DNA from: Armatimonadota bacterium
Lineage (GTDB): Bacteria > Armatimonadota > Fimbriimonadia > Fimbriimonadales > Fimbriimonadaceae
Length of the DNA stretch: 64,000 nucleotides
NCBI GenBank assembly: GCA_018268395.1
Contig: JAFDWQ010000010.1
Location: forward strand, 186,001-250,000
Direction of reading: 5' to 3'
Shown here piece after piece: positions 7,155 through 15,140 of this stretch. Numbering within the stretch: position 1 is the first letter of the stretch; each line of letters opens with the position of its first letter. The translations under genes and the position numbers were made by a program. Below the pieces are notes generated by a model that saw only the letters and a program-made list of their open reading frames with translations, made no database searches and was not told where the DNA came from.

Positions 7155-9767
7155 ATGAAACTGCGCGTCTCCTTCGTCGTGGCGGCGGTGGCCGCCTTTT
7201 CAATGGCCCGTGCCCAAGACCTGGCCCAAATGCTCGGGGCCCTTGAACCTCGGGAGATCGGCCCGACGACGATGGGAGGTCGCGTCAGCGACGTTGCGGT
7301 CTTCGAAAAAGAACCGCGGATCTTCTACGTCGGAACGGCGAGCGGCGGGGTCTGGAAAACGGAGAACGGTGGGACGAACATGGTCCCTGTGTTCGACAAA
7401 CAGCCCGTGCTTTCGATCGGCGCCGTCGCGGTCAATCCTCAGGATCCGGAAGACGTTTGGGTCGGGACGGGCGAACCGAGCAGCCGCAACTCGACCTGCT
7501 ATGGCGACGGTCTTTACCATTCGACCGACGGAGGGAAGACGTGGACGCTCGTCGGGTTCCAGGAGGCCCGGCATTTCTCGAAGATCGTCGTATCGCCGGA
7601 CGATCCGAAGACCGTGTACGTCGCTGCGCTCGGCAACCTTTGGGGGCCGAATCCGGAGCGTGGCCTCTACAAAACGAAAGACGGAGGGAAGACCTGGAAA
7701 AAGGTGATCGACATGGGTCCGAAGACGGGCGTGATCGACCTCGTCGTCAATTACAAGAACCCGAAAGTCTTGCTTGCCGCGACCTGGGAGCGCGTCCGAC
7801 TTCCGTACAATTTTTACAGCCGGAGCGCCGGCAACGCGATCTATCGGAGCACGGACGGGGGCGAACGGTGGACGAAGGTGACCAAGGGGATGCCTGCGGG
7901 CGACTTGGGCCGGATCGGCTTAAGCATGATGCGGTCGAACCCGAAGATCTGCGTTGCGACGATCGACGCCAAAGAGGGAGGCGGTTTCTTCAGGAGCGAA
8001 GACGAAGGACAAAGTTGGAAGAGGATGGGAGGGAACAACGACCGCCCGTTCTACTTCAGCCGTCCGCAACAGGACCCCACCGACGAAAAGCGTTGCTACA
8101 CGGGCGCGACCAGCCTTCGGTACAGTGACGACAAGGGCGCGACGTTCCGGGACTTCAACAGCCAGATCCACCCGGACCATCACGCGATCTGGATCAACCC
8201 GTCGGACAACCAGCACATGATCGTCGGGAACGACGGCGGGGTCGTCCAGACCAGGGACAGAGGGAAGACGTGGCAGTTCCTCGGAACGATGAGGATCGGT
8301 CAGTTCTACGCGGTCGACGTCGACATGCGAAAGCCGTACTGGATCTATGGCGGCGCACAGGACAACGGTTGCTGGGGTGGCCCCTCCCAGACCCGGAGCG
8401 GCGGCGTTTCGTTCTACCACTGGACGACCATCGGCGGGGGCGACGGATTCTACGTCGAAGCGGATCCCGAAGACTATCGCACGGTCTACAGCGAAAGCCA
8501 GGGCGGCGGCATCCAGCGGGTGAACATGGAGACAGGGGAAGGCCGGGGAATCCGCCCGAGCCCGAACCGGCTCGGTGAACCGACAGGCACGCGTTACCGG
8601 TTCAACTGGAACTCGCCGATCCTGATCTCGCCCCATAACCACACCACGCTGTACTTCGGCGGCAACAAGCTGTTCAAGAGCGTCGACCGGGGCGACAACT
8701 GGAAGGCGGTCTCGCCCGATCTGACCACGAACGACGCTGAGAAGCTGAAGCCGGTCGTGGGCGACTCGATCAACTCGGGTGCGGAAACGCACTGCACGAT
8801 CATCACGGTCAGCGAATCGCCCGTCAAGCAAGGCGTCCTTTGGGTCGGGACGGACGACGGCTTGGTCCAGACGAGCAAAGACGACGGGGTGACGTGGACG
8901 GACGTCACGGCGAACATTCCGGGCGTGCCCAAAGGCACGTGGGTCAGCAGGGTCAATGCGAGCCGGTTCAAGGACGGCCGCTGCTACGTGACGTTCGACG
9001 GCCACCGAGGAAACGACTACGCGGCCTACGTCTTCGTGACGGAAGACTTCGGTGCGACGTGGACGCGGATCGCGGGTATTCCGGACGGGGCGTCCTGTTA
9101 CGCCTTTACCGAAGGCGTCCGTAACGAGGACCTGTTGTTCGTCGGCACCGAATACGGGGTCTTTGCCTCGATCGACCGGGGTGTCTCGTGGACGAAGTAC
9201 ACGACGGGCGCGTTCCCGAACGTGAGGACGGACGATTTCGTCATCCATCCGCGGGAACTTGACCTCGTCATTGCGACCCATGGCCGTTCGTTCTGGACGG
9301 TGCCTGTCGGCCCGCTCGAACAACTGACCAAGGCGAACCGCGAGAAAGACGTCTATCTGTGCGAACCGCAGGCCGTCTATGGACTCGGACGCCAGATCGA
9401 AGGCGGCTATACGCCCTTCGGGGAGTTCACGTCTCCGAACACGCAGCCAGGCACGACGGTCTACTACTGGCTGAAGGCGGAAACGAAAGAGAAGGTCAAG
9501 GTCGTCATCCAGGACGCGGGCGGACGCGACCTCGCCAGTCTCGACGGCCAGGGCGCCGCTGGACTGAATTCGGTCCGGTGGCGTCCGCGAGGGCGCGGAT
9601 TGACGAACCGGACGGGCGACGTAAGCGCCGTCCTCAGGATCGGTGACAAAGACGTGGCGAAAGTCGCCGTCCACCTGGAAAGCCTGGTCCCCGACGGCGG
9701 CCCGAACACGGGCTCCGAGGAGTGGGAGTCCACGCGGGACGAGGACGAAGAGGGCGGCGGACGCTAA
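7155..9767 (+). CDS. Secreted VPS10/sortilin-like BNR beta-propeller protein
   Basis: An 870-residue exported protein. The start is the ATG at 7155, giving the signal peptide MKLRVSFVVAAVAAFSMARA. It is built of repeated BNR/Asp-box blades such as YHSTDGGKTWTLVG, YKTKDGGKTWKKV, YRSTDGGERWTKV, RSEDEGQSWKRM and SIDRGVSWTKY. The first half contains the family opening LEPREIGPTTMGGRVSDVAV and FYVGTASGGVWKTENGG. Such proteins are often annotated as glycosyl hydrolases, but the established fold is the sortilin-type propeller and no catalytic role is proven. The C-terminal 150 residues form a beta-sandwich-like part ending in an acidic tail (RDEDEEGGG). It lies 61 bp after the SIS gene. Confidence 0.88.
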   Translation: MKLRVSFVVAAVAAFSMARAQDLAQMLGALEPREIGPTTMGGRVSDVAVFEKEPRIFYVGTASGGVWKTENGGTNMVPVFDKQPVLSIGAVAVNPQDPEDVWVGTGEPSSRNSTCYGDGLYHSTDGGKTWTLVGFQEARHFSKIVVSPDDPKTVYVAALGNLWGPNPERGLYKTKDGGKTWKKVIDMGPKTGVIDLVVNYKNPKVLLAATWERVRLPYNFYSRSAGNAIYRSTDGGERWTKVTKGMPAGDLGRIGLSMMRSNPKICVATIDAKEGGGFFRSEDEGQSWKRMGGNNDRPFYFSRPQQDPTDEKRCYTGATSLRYSDDKGATFRDFNSQIHPDHHAIWINPSDNQHMIVGNDGGVVQTRDRGKTWQFLGTMRIGQFYAVDVDMRKPYWIYGGAQDNGCWGGPSQTRSGGVSFYHWTTIGGGDGFYVEADPEDYRTVYSESQGGGIQRVNMETGEGRGIRPSPNRLGEPTGTRYRFNWNSPILISPHNHTTLYFGGNKLFKSVDRGDNWKAVSPDLTTNDAEKLKPVVGDSINSGAETHCTIITVSESPVKQGVLWVGTDDGLVQTSKDDGVTWTDVTANIPGVPKGTWVSRVNASRFKDGRCYVTFDGHRGNDYAAYVFVTEDFGATWTRIAGIPDGASCYAFTEGVRNEDLLFVGTEYGVFASIDRGVSWTKYTTGAFPNVRTDDFVIHPRELDLVIATHGRSFWTVPVGPLEQLTKANREKDVYLCEPQAVYGLGRQIEGGYTPFGEFTSPNTQPGTTVYYWLKAETKEKVKVVIQDAGGRDLASLDGQGAAGLNSVRWRPRGRGLTNRTGDVSAVLRIGDKDVAKVAVHLESLVPDGGPNTGSEEWESTRDEDEEGGGR

Positions 9768-9919
9768 AGGGCGGTTGCGGCCAGAGATGAAAGGCGTTCC
9801 TCGGAAGGGGAGCGCCTTTCGCTTGCCTCAAGAGGCAAAAACTCTCATAATAATGATTATCAGAAAGATATGGAGCTAAGGACGGCCCTTCCCTGGAAGC
9901 GGCTTCGTGGAGGAGGGTC
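9768..9919. other. Convergent intergenic region with hairpins and an AT-rich palindrome
   Basis: The gap lies between the ends of the propeller gene (plus) and the small membrane protein gene (minus). It holds an 8-bp stem GAAAGGCG/CGCCTTTC (9789-9796 with 9813-9820) and a smaller TTGCC/GGCAA hairpin (9823-9838). Neither is followed by a U tract on either strand. At 9847-9860 there is an AT-only inverted repeat, ATAAT/ATTAT, around a short centre, unusual in this G+C-rich DNA. The hairpins may mark transcript ends. The AT island has no clear gene to control. Confidence 0.4.
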
Positions 9920-10147
9920 TCAGGCGCTGACGCGTTCGCCCAGCAGGCGGGATTCGAGGTCGCCCGCGACCTTATCGGCGGCGTCGATCAGATCGTCGAT
10001 CGAAAACGCGCGGCCCGTACTGCGCCGGTGTTGAGAGATCACGAAGGCGGCGGCCGCAGCGATGCCGACGAGCGCGGCGATGCCGAACACGCCCCAGCCT
10101 TTGCCGGAGCGATGACACTCTGCCGTCGGTTCGTTCTGCTCGTTCAT
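9920..10147 (-). CDS. Small single-pass membrane protein, 75 aa
   Basis: The protein has a polar N-terminus (MNEQNEPTAECHRSGKG), one transmembrane helix (WGVFGIAALVGIAAAAAFVIS), a basic stop-transfer (QHRRS) and an amphipathic acidic helix (IDDLIDAADKVAGDLESRL). This layout resembles YtxH-like envelope proteins, but I cannot assign a family. A good Shine-Dalgarno (AAGGAC, about nine bases before the ATG at 10147) supports the start, in contrast to most genes here. It lies downstream of the rpmB terminator, so it probably has its own promoter. Confidence 0.7.
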   Translation of the reverse strand: MNEQNEPTAECHRSGKGWGVFGIAALVGIAAAAAFVISQHRRSTGRAFSIDDLIDAADKVAGDLESRLLGERVSA

Positions 10148-10242
10148 CGATGAAGTCCTTTCCTATGAGACGCTGTTTTCCTTATCGGGGTTTCCGGGAC
10201 CAATGTGAAGAGGACTGTCAGCGTTTTGTGCCAGAAGGGCCC

Positions 10243-10287
10243 AAAAACGCATGAAAACGGGGCGCCGACCTCGTGGTCGTCGCCCCG
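10243..10287 (-). terminator. Rho-independent terminator of rpmB
   Basis: On the minus strand a 12-bp stem with one mismatch (CGGGGCG plus CGACC arms, 10258-10287, loop ACGA) is followed by TTTT and then TTTTT after six bases. It lies 25 bp after the rpmB stop. Confidence 0.8.
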
Positions 10288-10311
10288 TGTGCGGACATCA
10301 GCCGTCTATCG

Positions 10312-10581
10312 TCAGATGCCGTAATCGGCCTTTTTCAGCCAAGCTTTGGGGACGGGCTTCAAGCCGCAAAGGACGGCCGCGAAATCCGGGCTCTTCAAAA
10401 CGTCGGTGGAGACCGTGATCCGGATCTTGCCGTTGGGGGTGTTGATGGTGGCGCGCTGCAGATTGGCGGCCTGCGTCCGGTTCTTCTTCGGAGCCCGGAA
10501 CTTCCACTGTCCGGAGTGCCTGTGCCGGATGTGCTTCGCGTTGTTCGCCTTCTTACCGCTGACTTGACAGACTTTTGCCAT
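10312..10581 (-). CDS. rpmB: 50S ribosomal protein L28
   Basis: An 89-residue L28 of the large ribosomal subunit. The start is the ATG at 10581, because MAKVCQVSGKKANNAKHIRH is the conserved L28 N-terminus; an in-frame ATG at 10593 would add four residues. The basic segment KFRAPKKNRTQAANLQRATI and the C-terminal VSTDVLKSPDF are typical. A small inverted repeat, GGGCCA/TGGCCC (10594-10606), lies just upstream of the start and could affect initiation. A strong terminator follows the gene. It lies 87 bp after the acetyltransferase gene and is probably transcribed separately. Confidence 0.93.
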   Translation of the reverse strand: MAKVCQVSGKKANNAKHIRHRHSGQWKFRAPKKNRTQAANLQRATINTPNGKIRITVSTDVLKSPDFAAVLCGLKPVPKAWLKKADYGI

Positions 10582-10668
10582 TGACGCCCCCATGGGCCAG
10601 TGGCCCAGACGAACGTTCAGGATACCTCGGCGGACAGCCCTCTTGGGCCCCAGGGCTCGGGTTCCTGG

Positions 10669-11811
10669 TCAAAAGAAGTCCATGCACACGACCGGGCGCG
10701 GCCGGAAAAAGACCGCGGCCGCTTCGAAAGCCGACCCGTTCAAGACCTCCGTCCCACCGGTCATGACGGTCGAGCGAAGGTCCGGGGCGCCTAAAAGCGC
10801 CTGGACAAGGGGCCCTGGACGGGTCCGAAAGTCGGGCGAACCTCCGCGTTCGACCCGCGTACCGTCCCGGCCGTAACGCACCGTCCAGACGCCGTGGTTC
10901 CAAGGACAATCGGCGTCCTCGAGGTCGAACGAAAACTCCCCTTCGACGTCGCTCGAAACGCACGAGAGGGCGCCCTGAGCGTCCACGAGCCGGAACATCG
11001 ACGGTCGATGGAGCGTGCACGACGCCCCTTGGTCCAGATGTCCGGCGACGAAAGGTGAGTCCGGTGGTTCGTTCCATAACGCGACGTCCTGGTTCGAACA
11101 TAGCGACGAAACGACCTCTAGGCAACCGTGATAGCCGGCGGGCGTCGACCAGGCGAGTTCGCCGATGTCGACGTCCCCCCAGAACCCCTCGAAATTGGCC
11201 CAAAGGTAGCCCTCGAACGGGTCGCCCACGGCATAAACGGAGGGTTTCCGCTTCCCCATCCGATCGGCCCAGTCCGCCTTGGACCGTAGGAACGAGCCGG
11301 ATCGGACCCGGACGAACGAGCGGTAGACCGGGTCCAGCGTGTGGACTTCGGAGACATCGATCTGGCGCACCGGAAGCTCGGACCGCACGCGCGGTAACCG
11401 CTCCCGAGGGCACTTGACCTGCCAACGCCAACCGCAGCTTTCGTATCCGAACCGGCGGTAGTACGACTCTCGGAACGCATAAAGGGCGGAAAGGCACTGG
11501 CCCTCTTCGCGCATCGAGGCGAGGACGTGCCTCATCAAGGCGTCGGCGACGCCGGAACGACGGTGTTGGACCAAAGTGGCCACTCCCGCAACGCCTCCGC
11601 ACCTCAGATCGTCGCGGCCTTTCGCGACGGTGGCGTCCAGGACGCTGCACGCTCCGGCCGGCCCGTCGTCTGACGTCACGAGGAAGCGGCGTTCGCCCTC
11701 CCGGATTCCGCTGGGCGGACCTTGGGGGGCTTCCCTCTCGTAGACCCAAGACACGACGGCCCGCCAGCTTTCAAGGTCTGGCGGGCCGACTTCGTGGACT
11801 TTGAGGTTCAT
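10669..11811 (-). CDS. Eis-like GNAT N-acetyltransferase
   Basis: A 380-residue protein of the Eis family, which uses acetyl-CoA to acetylate amines such as aminoglycosides or protein lysines. The first GNAT domain shows GVAGVATLVQHRRSGVADALMRHVLASM, the acetyl-CoA binding turn, followed by SALYAFRESYYRRFGYESCG. A second, degenerate GNAT domain and a C-terminal SCP2-like domain follow. The chain ends in VCMDFF, and a C-terminal aromatic carboxylate is typical of Eis proteins. The start ATG at 11811 overlaps the stop of the Lrp regulator gene in an ATGA, so the two are probably translationally coupled. A perfect 11-bp hairpin lies within its first codons (11757-11788). Confidence 0.85.
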   Translation of the reverse strand: MNLKVHEVGPPDLESWRAVVSWVYEREAPQGPPSGIREGERRFLVTSDDGPAGACSVLDATVAKGRDDLRCGGVAGVATLVQHRRSGVADALMRHVLASMREEGQCLSALYAFRESYYRRFGYESCGWRWQVKCPRERLPRVRSELPVRQIDVSEVHTLDPVYRSFVRVRSGSFLRSKADWADRMGKRKPSVYAVGDPFEGYLWANFEGFWGDVDIGELAWSTPAGYHGCLEVVSSLCSNQDVALWNEPPDSPFVAGHLDQGASCTLHRPSMFRLVDAQGALSCVSSDVEGEFSFDLEDADCPWNHGVWTVRYGRDGTRVERGGSPDFRTRPGPLVQALLGAPDLRSTVMTGGTEVLNGSAFEAAAVFFRPRPVVCMDFF

Positions 11812-12293
11812 AGAGGCAGAGCCGTCGTGTCCTTGGTGACACCAAGGACAAAACTGCTCTGTATCTTACCGACGCCCGAGATCGTACTGAGCCGCTCGCG
11901 GACCAACTTTTCGTAGTGGGCCATGTCGCGGACGATGATCTGGAGGAGGAAGTCGAAGTCGCCGCTGACGTGCAGGCACTCCAAGACCTCAGGAACGTCC
12001 ATGACCGCTTTGCGGAACCCTTCGATCGGCTGCTCCTGATGGAGCGAGAGGCTGACCATGGCCACGACCCGGAGCTGATAGCCGAGCGCTTCCGGATCAA
12101 GGATCGCGGTGTAACGGCTGATCAGTCCCGACTCTTCGAGCCGGCGGACGCGCTGCAACACGGAAGGCGGCGAAAGGCCGACCTTACGCGACAAATCAGC
12201 GTTCGTGATCCTGCCTTGGGCCTGAAGAAGGCTGAGCAACTTGAGATCGACGTCGTCAAGCCGCTCTCTCGATTTATGCGACTGCACTTTCAT
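11808..12293 (-). CDS. Lrp/AsnC family transcriptional regulator
   Basis: A 161-residue feast/famine regulator. The start is the ATG at 12293 (MKVQSHKSRERLDDVDLKLL). The winged-helix DNA-binding part is LDDVDLKLLSLLQAQGRITNADLSRKVGLSPPSVLQRVRRLEES, read in overlapping stretches across residues 12-55. The C-terminal RAM ligand-binding domain includes VLECLHVSGDFDFLLQIIVRD. Lrp-type regulators bind amino acids and control amino-acid metabolism or transport. It is coupled to the Eis-like gene and is divergent from the M3 peptidase gene, so either may be a target. A terminator-like hairpin lies in its leader. Confidence 0.92.
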   Translation of the reverse strand: MKVQSHKSRERLDDVDLKLLSLLQAQGRITNADLSRKVGLSPPSVLQRVRRLEESGLISRYTAILDPEALGYQLRVVAMVSLSLHQEQPIEGFRKAVMDVPEVLECLHVSGDFDFLLQIIVRDMAHYEKLVRERLSTISGVGKIQSSFVLGVTKDTTALPL

Positions 12294-12306
12294 ACTTGAA
12301 ACCAAG

Positions 12307-12327
12307 AAAAAACGCCTGTTACGGCGT
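12307..12327 (-). terminator. Terminator-like hairpin in the Lrp gene leader
   Basis: On the minus strand, ACGCC and GGCGT form a 5-bp stem around a GTAACA loop, followed by six T residues. It ends 13 bp before the Lrp start codon and so could act as an attenuator of the Lrp/Eis operon. The stem is short, so confidence is modest. Confidence 0.4.
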
Positions 12328-12418
12328 GCCGCGAAATCCCTCAATCCCGCTTTGATGAGTATTCTGCGTGATCGGGCCGCGAGAAGTCCAGTCGGACGAG
12401 GTGCGGCCGCTTTCACCG

Positions 12419-14209
12419 ATGTCCGCCACCCCTGCCACCGCCCTTCCCCGCTGGGACACCGCTCAGTACTTTCCTGGGGTGTCGTCACCGGAATTCAACC
12501 GATCGTTAAGCGACCTGGCCACTGCGCTTCTTTCGGCAGAAGCCTCGTTCGACGATATGCGCGTCGGTGAGTCCGACGCATCGCCGACTGACGAACGGTC
12601 CGCAGAGTTCGCGACTAGGACTTTAATCCTATTGAACGGCCTCATGGGCCGGGCCCGGCTCCTGCGCGGATACGCGTCGTGCACCGTGTCTGCCGATTCG
12701 AAAGACCTGGCCGCCGCGGCGAAGCAGAGCGAACTGGCCGGACCCCTTTCGAGCCTTACGCGTTTGCACGCACGCTTTGCTGCTTGGATTGCGACCCGGA
12801 ACATCGGGACACTACTGGAACACTCTAGTGTCTGCCGTGAACATGCCTATTTTCTTCAAAGATTGAAGGACAACGCTTCCAAGCTCCTTCCAAAGGGTGA
12901 AGAAGAACTCCTGGCGGACCTTTACGACAGTACGTGCGGAGCTTGGGGGCGCCTCTATGGCCGGTTCACCAGCCGTCTGCCCGTGCCCTATGAAGGACGG
13001 ACGATGACGATGAGCCAGGTCCGTGCCCTGGCGTACGACGCCGATCCGGAGGTCCGCCGCACCGCTTTCGAGGCGGAGACAAAAGCATGGTCCGCGCACA
13101 GCCTTCCCGTTGCAGCGAGCATTAACAGCGTCAAGGCCATGACCTCGGTGGTCGCGAAGCGCCGGGGGTGGGAGAGCCTGCTCGACGAAGCCGTCGAAGG
13201 AGCGTCGATCCGTCGTAGCACGTTGGACGCGATGACGGCCGCCGTCGACGAGAGCCTCCCTTCCCTTCGTCGGTACTTCAAGGCGAAAGCGAGGGCGTTG
13301 GGACACTCTGGAGGACTTCCTTGGCCCGACCTTTTCGCGCCATGGGGCGAGGGAGAGGCCTGGTCGTACCAGAGGGCCGTCTCGTTCGTCTGCGAAAAGT
13401 TCTCCGGTTTCAGCCCCCGGCTAGAGGACCTGGCCCGAAGGGCCGACGCGGAGTCGTGGGTCGACGCCGAACCACGGGACGGAAAAGTGGACGGCGCGTT
13501 CTGTTCCGGGATCCGGGGCGGCGAGTCGTTGATCTTGATGAACTTTAAGGCGTCCTTCGGATCCGTGGCGACGCTCGCCCACGAATTGGGCCATGCCTAT
13601 CACAACGTGTGCCTCGACGGGAAGACCGAGATCCAAAGGATCCTGCCGATGACGCTGGCGGAGACGGCGAGCATCTTCTGTGAGACGATCGTGAAACGCG
13701 CGGCCCTCGCCGAAGCGGCCGTCGAAGACCGAGCGTCCGTCCTGGAGGCTTCCCTTCAAGGCCAGCTCCAGATCGTCGTGGACATCGCTTCCCGGTTCCG
13801 GTTCGAAAAGGAAGTGGTCGAAAAGCGGGCCGGGGCGGAACTCAGTGCAGACGATCTGTGCGACGCGATGGCCCGTGCTCAGGCCGAGACCTACGGCGAC
13901 GGCCTCGCAGAGGGCGGCGGACATCCGTTCATGTGGGCGGCCAAACCGCATTACTACTCGGGACGGGCGTTCTACAACTTCCCCTACACGTTCGGTCTGC
14001 TGTTCGCACTGGGCCTCTACCAGAAGTACGAGCGCGAACCGGCCGGATTTGCAGAACGGTTCGAAGGTCTCCTGGCGTCATCGGGCTCCGCTTCGGCCGA
14101 AGACCTGGCGGCAGGCTTCGGGATCGACATCAGCGATGTCGGCTTCTGGCGCGGCTCCCTGGCCCAGATCGTCCGGGACGTCGACGAGTTCGAAGCGGCC
14201 GTCGCTTAG
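12419..14209 (+). CDS. pepF: M3 family oligoendopeptidase (PepF-like)
   Basis: A 596-residue zinc oligopeptidase that trims short peptides in the cytoplasm. The zinc-binding motif LAHELGHAYH (HExxH) is followed at family spacing by the third-ligand segment LPMTLAETASIFCETI. The C-terminal active-site region ends KPHYYSGRAFYNFPYTFGLLFALGLY, with conserved His and Tyr residues. The start is taken as the ATG at 12419 (MSATPATALPRWDT). An upstream GTG at 12368 is in frame but gives a non-conserved extension. It is divergent from the Lrp regulator gene. Its end overlaps the convergent membrane-protein gene by four bases. Confidence 0.93.
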   Translation: MSATPATALPRWDTAQYFPGVSSPEFNRSLSDLATALLSAEASFDDMRVGESDASPTDERSAEFATRTLILLNGLMGRARLLRGYASCTVSADSKDLAAAAKQSELAGPLSSLTRLHARFAAWIATRNIGTLLEHSSVCREHAYFLQRLKDNASKLLPKGEEELLADLYDSTCGAWGRLYGRFTSRLPVPYEGRTMTMSQVRALAYDADPEVRRTAFEAETKAWSAHSLPVAASINSVKAMTSVVAKRRGWESLLDEAVEGASIRRSTLDAMTAAVDESLPSLRRYFKAKARALGHSGGLPWPDLFAPWGEGEAWSYQRAVSFVCEKFSGFSPRLEDLARRADAESWVDAEPRDGKVDGAFCSGIRGGESLILMNFKASFGSVATLAHELGHAYHNVCLDGKTEIQRILPMTLAETASIFCETIVKRAALAEAAVEDRASVLEASLQGQLQIVVDIASRFRFEKEVVEKRAGAELSADDLCDAMARAQAETYGDGLAEGGGHPFMWAAKPHYYSGRAFYNFPYTFGLLFALGLYQKYEREPAGFAERFEGLLASSGSASAEDLAAGFGIDISDVGFWRGSLAQIVRDVDEFEAAVA

Positions 14210-15096
14210 ACCTTCCGGGCCTTGGGTTTGACCTTAACGGATTCGGCGAGAAAGGCCTTCAGTCTCAGGCCTGTCCGCGCATGGATGTTGCTGCCTTTGA
14301 AGATGCCGCGAAGGGACTTGTCGATCCCGGAGCCGAGCTCGAGGATCTCGCCCGCCGCCTTGGCGCCGAGCAACACTTCGGACGCGCTCAGGCCCTTCAG
14401 GTCGCCCTTCTGGATCGATCCGATCAGTCCGGACAAGTCGTGTGACGCGTCCTCGGACTTCTGGGCCTCCATGTACGCGCGCGTCTCTTTGAGCCCGTAC
14501 TTCCCCGCCAGATCGCGCCATTGACCGTCGGTCCGTCTCGCTTCATCGTCCGAAAGCTTCTTGCCTTGGGCCATATTGACCGCCGATTGCACGACCAGGT
14601 CGCGGGCTTGCGGGTCCGACGCGATGTCGACCACGTTGACTGGCTCGTCCATTCGGGTGTTGGAAGCGTCGAACTTGAGGAGAGGCCCTTCCGGTGTGGC
14701 ATTGAGCCTGACCGTCCGACCGTCTTCCAACGTTACGCTCCCGAACTCGGCTTCGAGCCGTGCCGGCGTGTTCGTCAACGTTCCGGCCAGCGTCCCCGAA
14801 CGGGACTTCGTGACCTTGGCGGTGGCGATCGAGCCTTGAGGGACGACCGTGACCCCGTCCTTGACGACGTCCTCCGAGACGACGAACTTGACGGTTCGGC
14901 CCACTTCGGAACCGCCCGAGTCCAGCGGGGTCAGCAAGATGAGCGGCACTTCGGTGCCCGCCGAAGCCTCGACCGGTTTCCCGGGCAGGGCTCCGCCGAG
15001 GCCGAGGTCCGTGCCCTCCTTTTTCATGACCACGAAGACCACATAGAGGAAACCACCGATGACGGCCAGCCCGAGAAGCGCTTTCAGCCACTTCAT
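14206..15096 (-). CDS. Membrane-anchored hypothetical protein, 296 aa
   Basis: The N-terminus is an uncleaved signal anchor (MKWLKALLGLAVIGGFLYVVFVV). A glycine-rich linker leads to a beta-rich extracytoplasmic domain (residues of about 45-150). The segment VPQGSIATAKVTKSRSGT, with DGRTVRLNA after it, recalls the OB-like domain of TrbI/VirB10-type proteins, though this is weak. The C-terminal part is helical and charged, with a basic end (KVKPKARKV). The function is unknown. It is convergent with the M3 peptidase gene and separated by 44 bp from the Gly-Asp repeat gene upstream on the same strand. Confidence 0.7.
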   Translation of the reverse strand: MKWLKALLGLAVIGGFLYVVFVVMKKEGTDLGLGGALPGKPVEASAGTEVPLILLTPLDSGGSEVGRTVKFVVSEDVVKDGVTVVPQGSIATAKVTKSRSGTLAGTLTNTPARLEAEFGSVTLEDGRTVRLNATPEGPLLKFDASNTRMDEPVNVVDIASDPQARDLVVQSAVNMAQGKKLSDDEARRTDGQWRDLAGKYGLKETRAYMEAQKSEDASHDLSGLIGSIQKGDLKGLSASEVLLGAKAAGEILELGSGIDKSLRGIFKGSNIHARTGLRLKAFLAESVKVKPKARKV

Positions 15097-15140
15097 TGCA
15101 CTTTAGAAACGAGACAAGGGCACGATACGCTTCGACGGTC

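Noticed and set aside
7920-9674. A 584-residue open frame on the minus strand
   Set aside because: It lies entirely opposite the VPS10-like gene, with Arg/Asp-rich random-looking text and no domain. It is a shadow of a G+C-rich gene.
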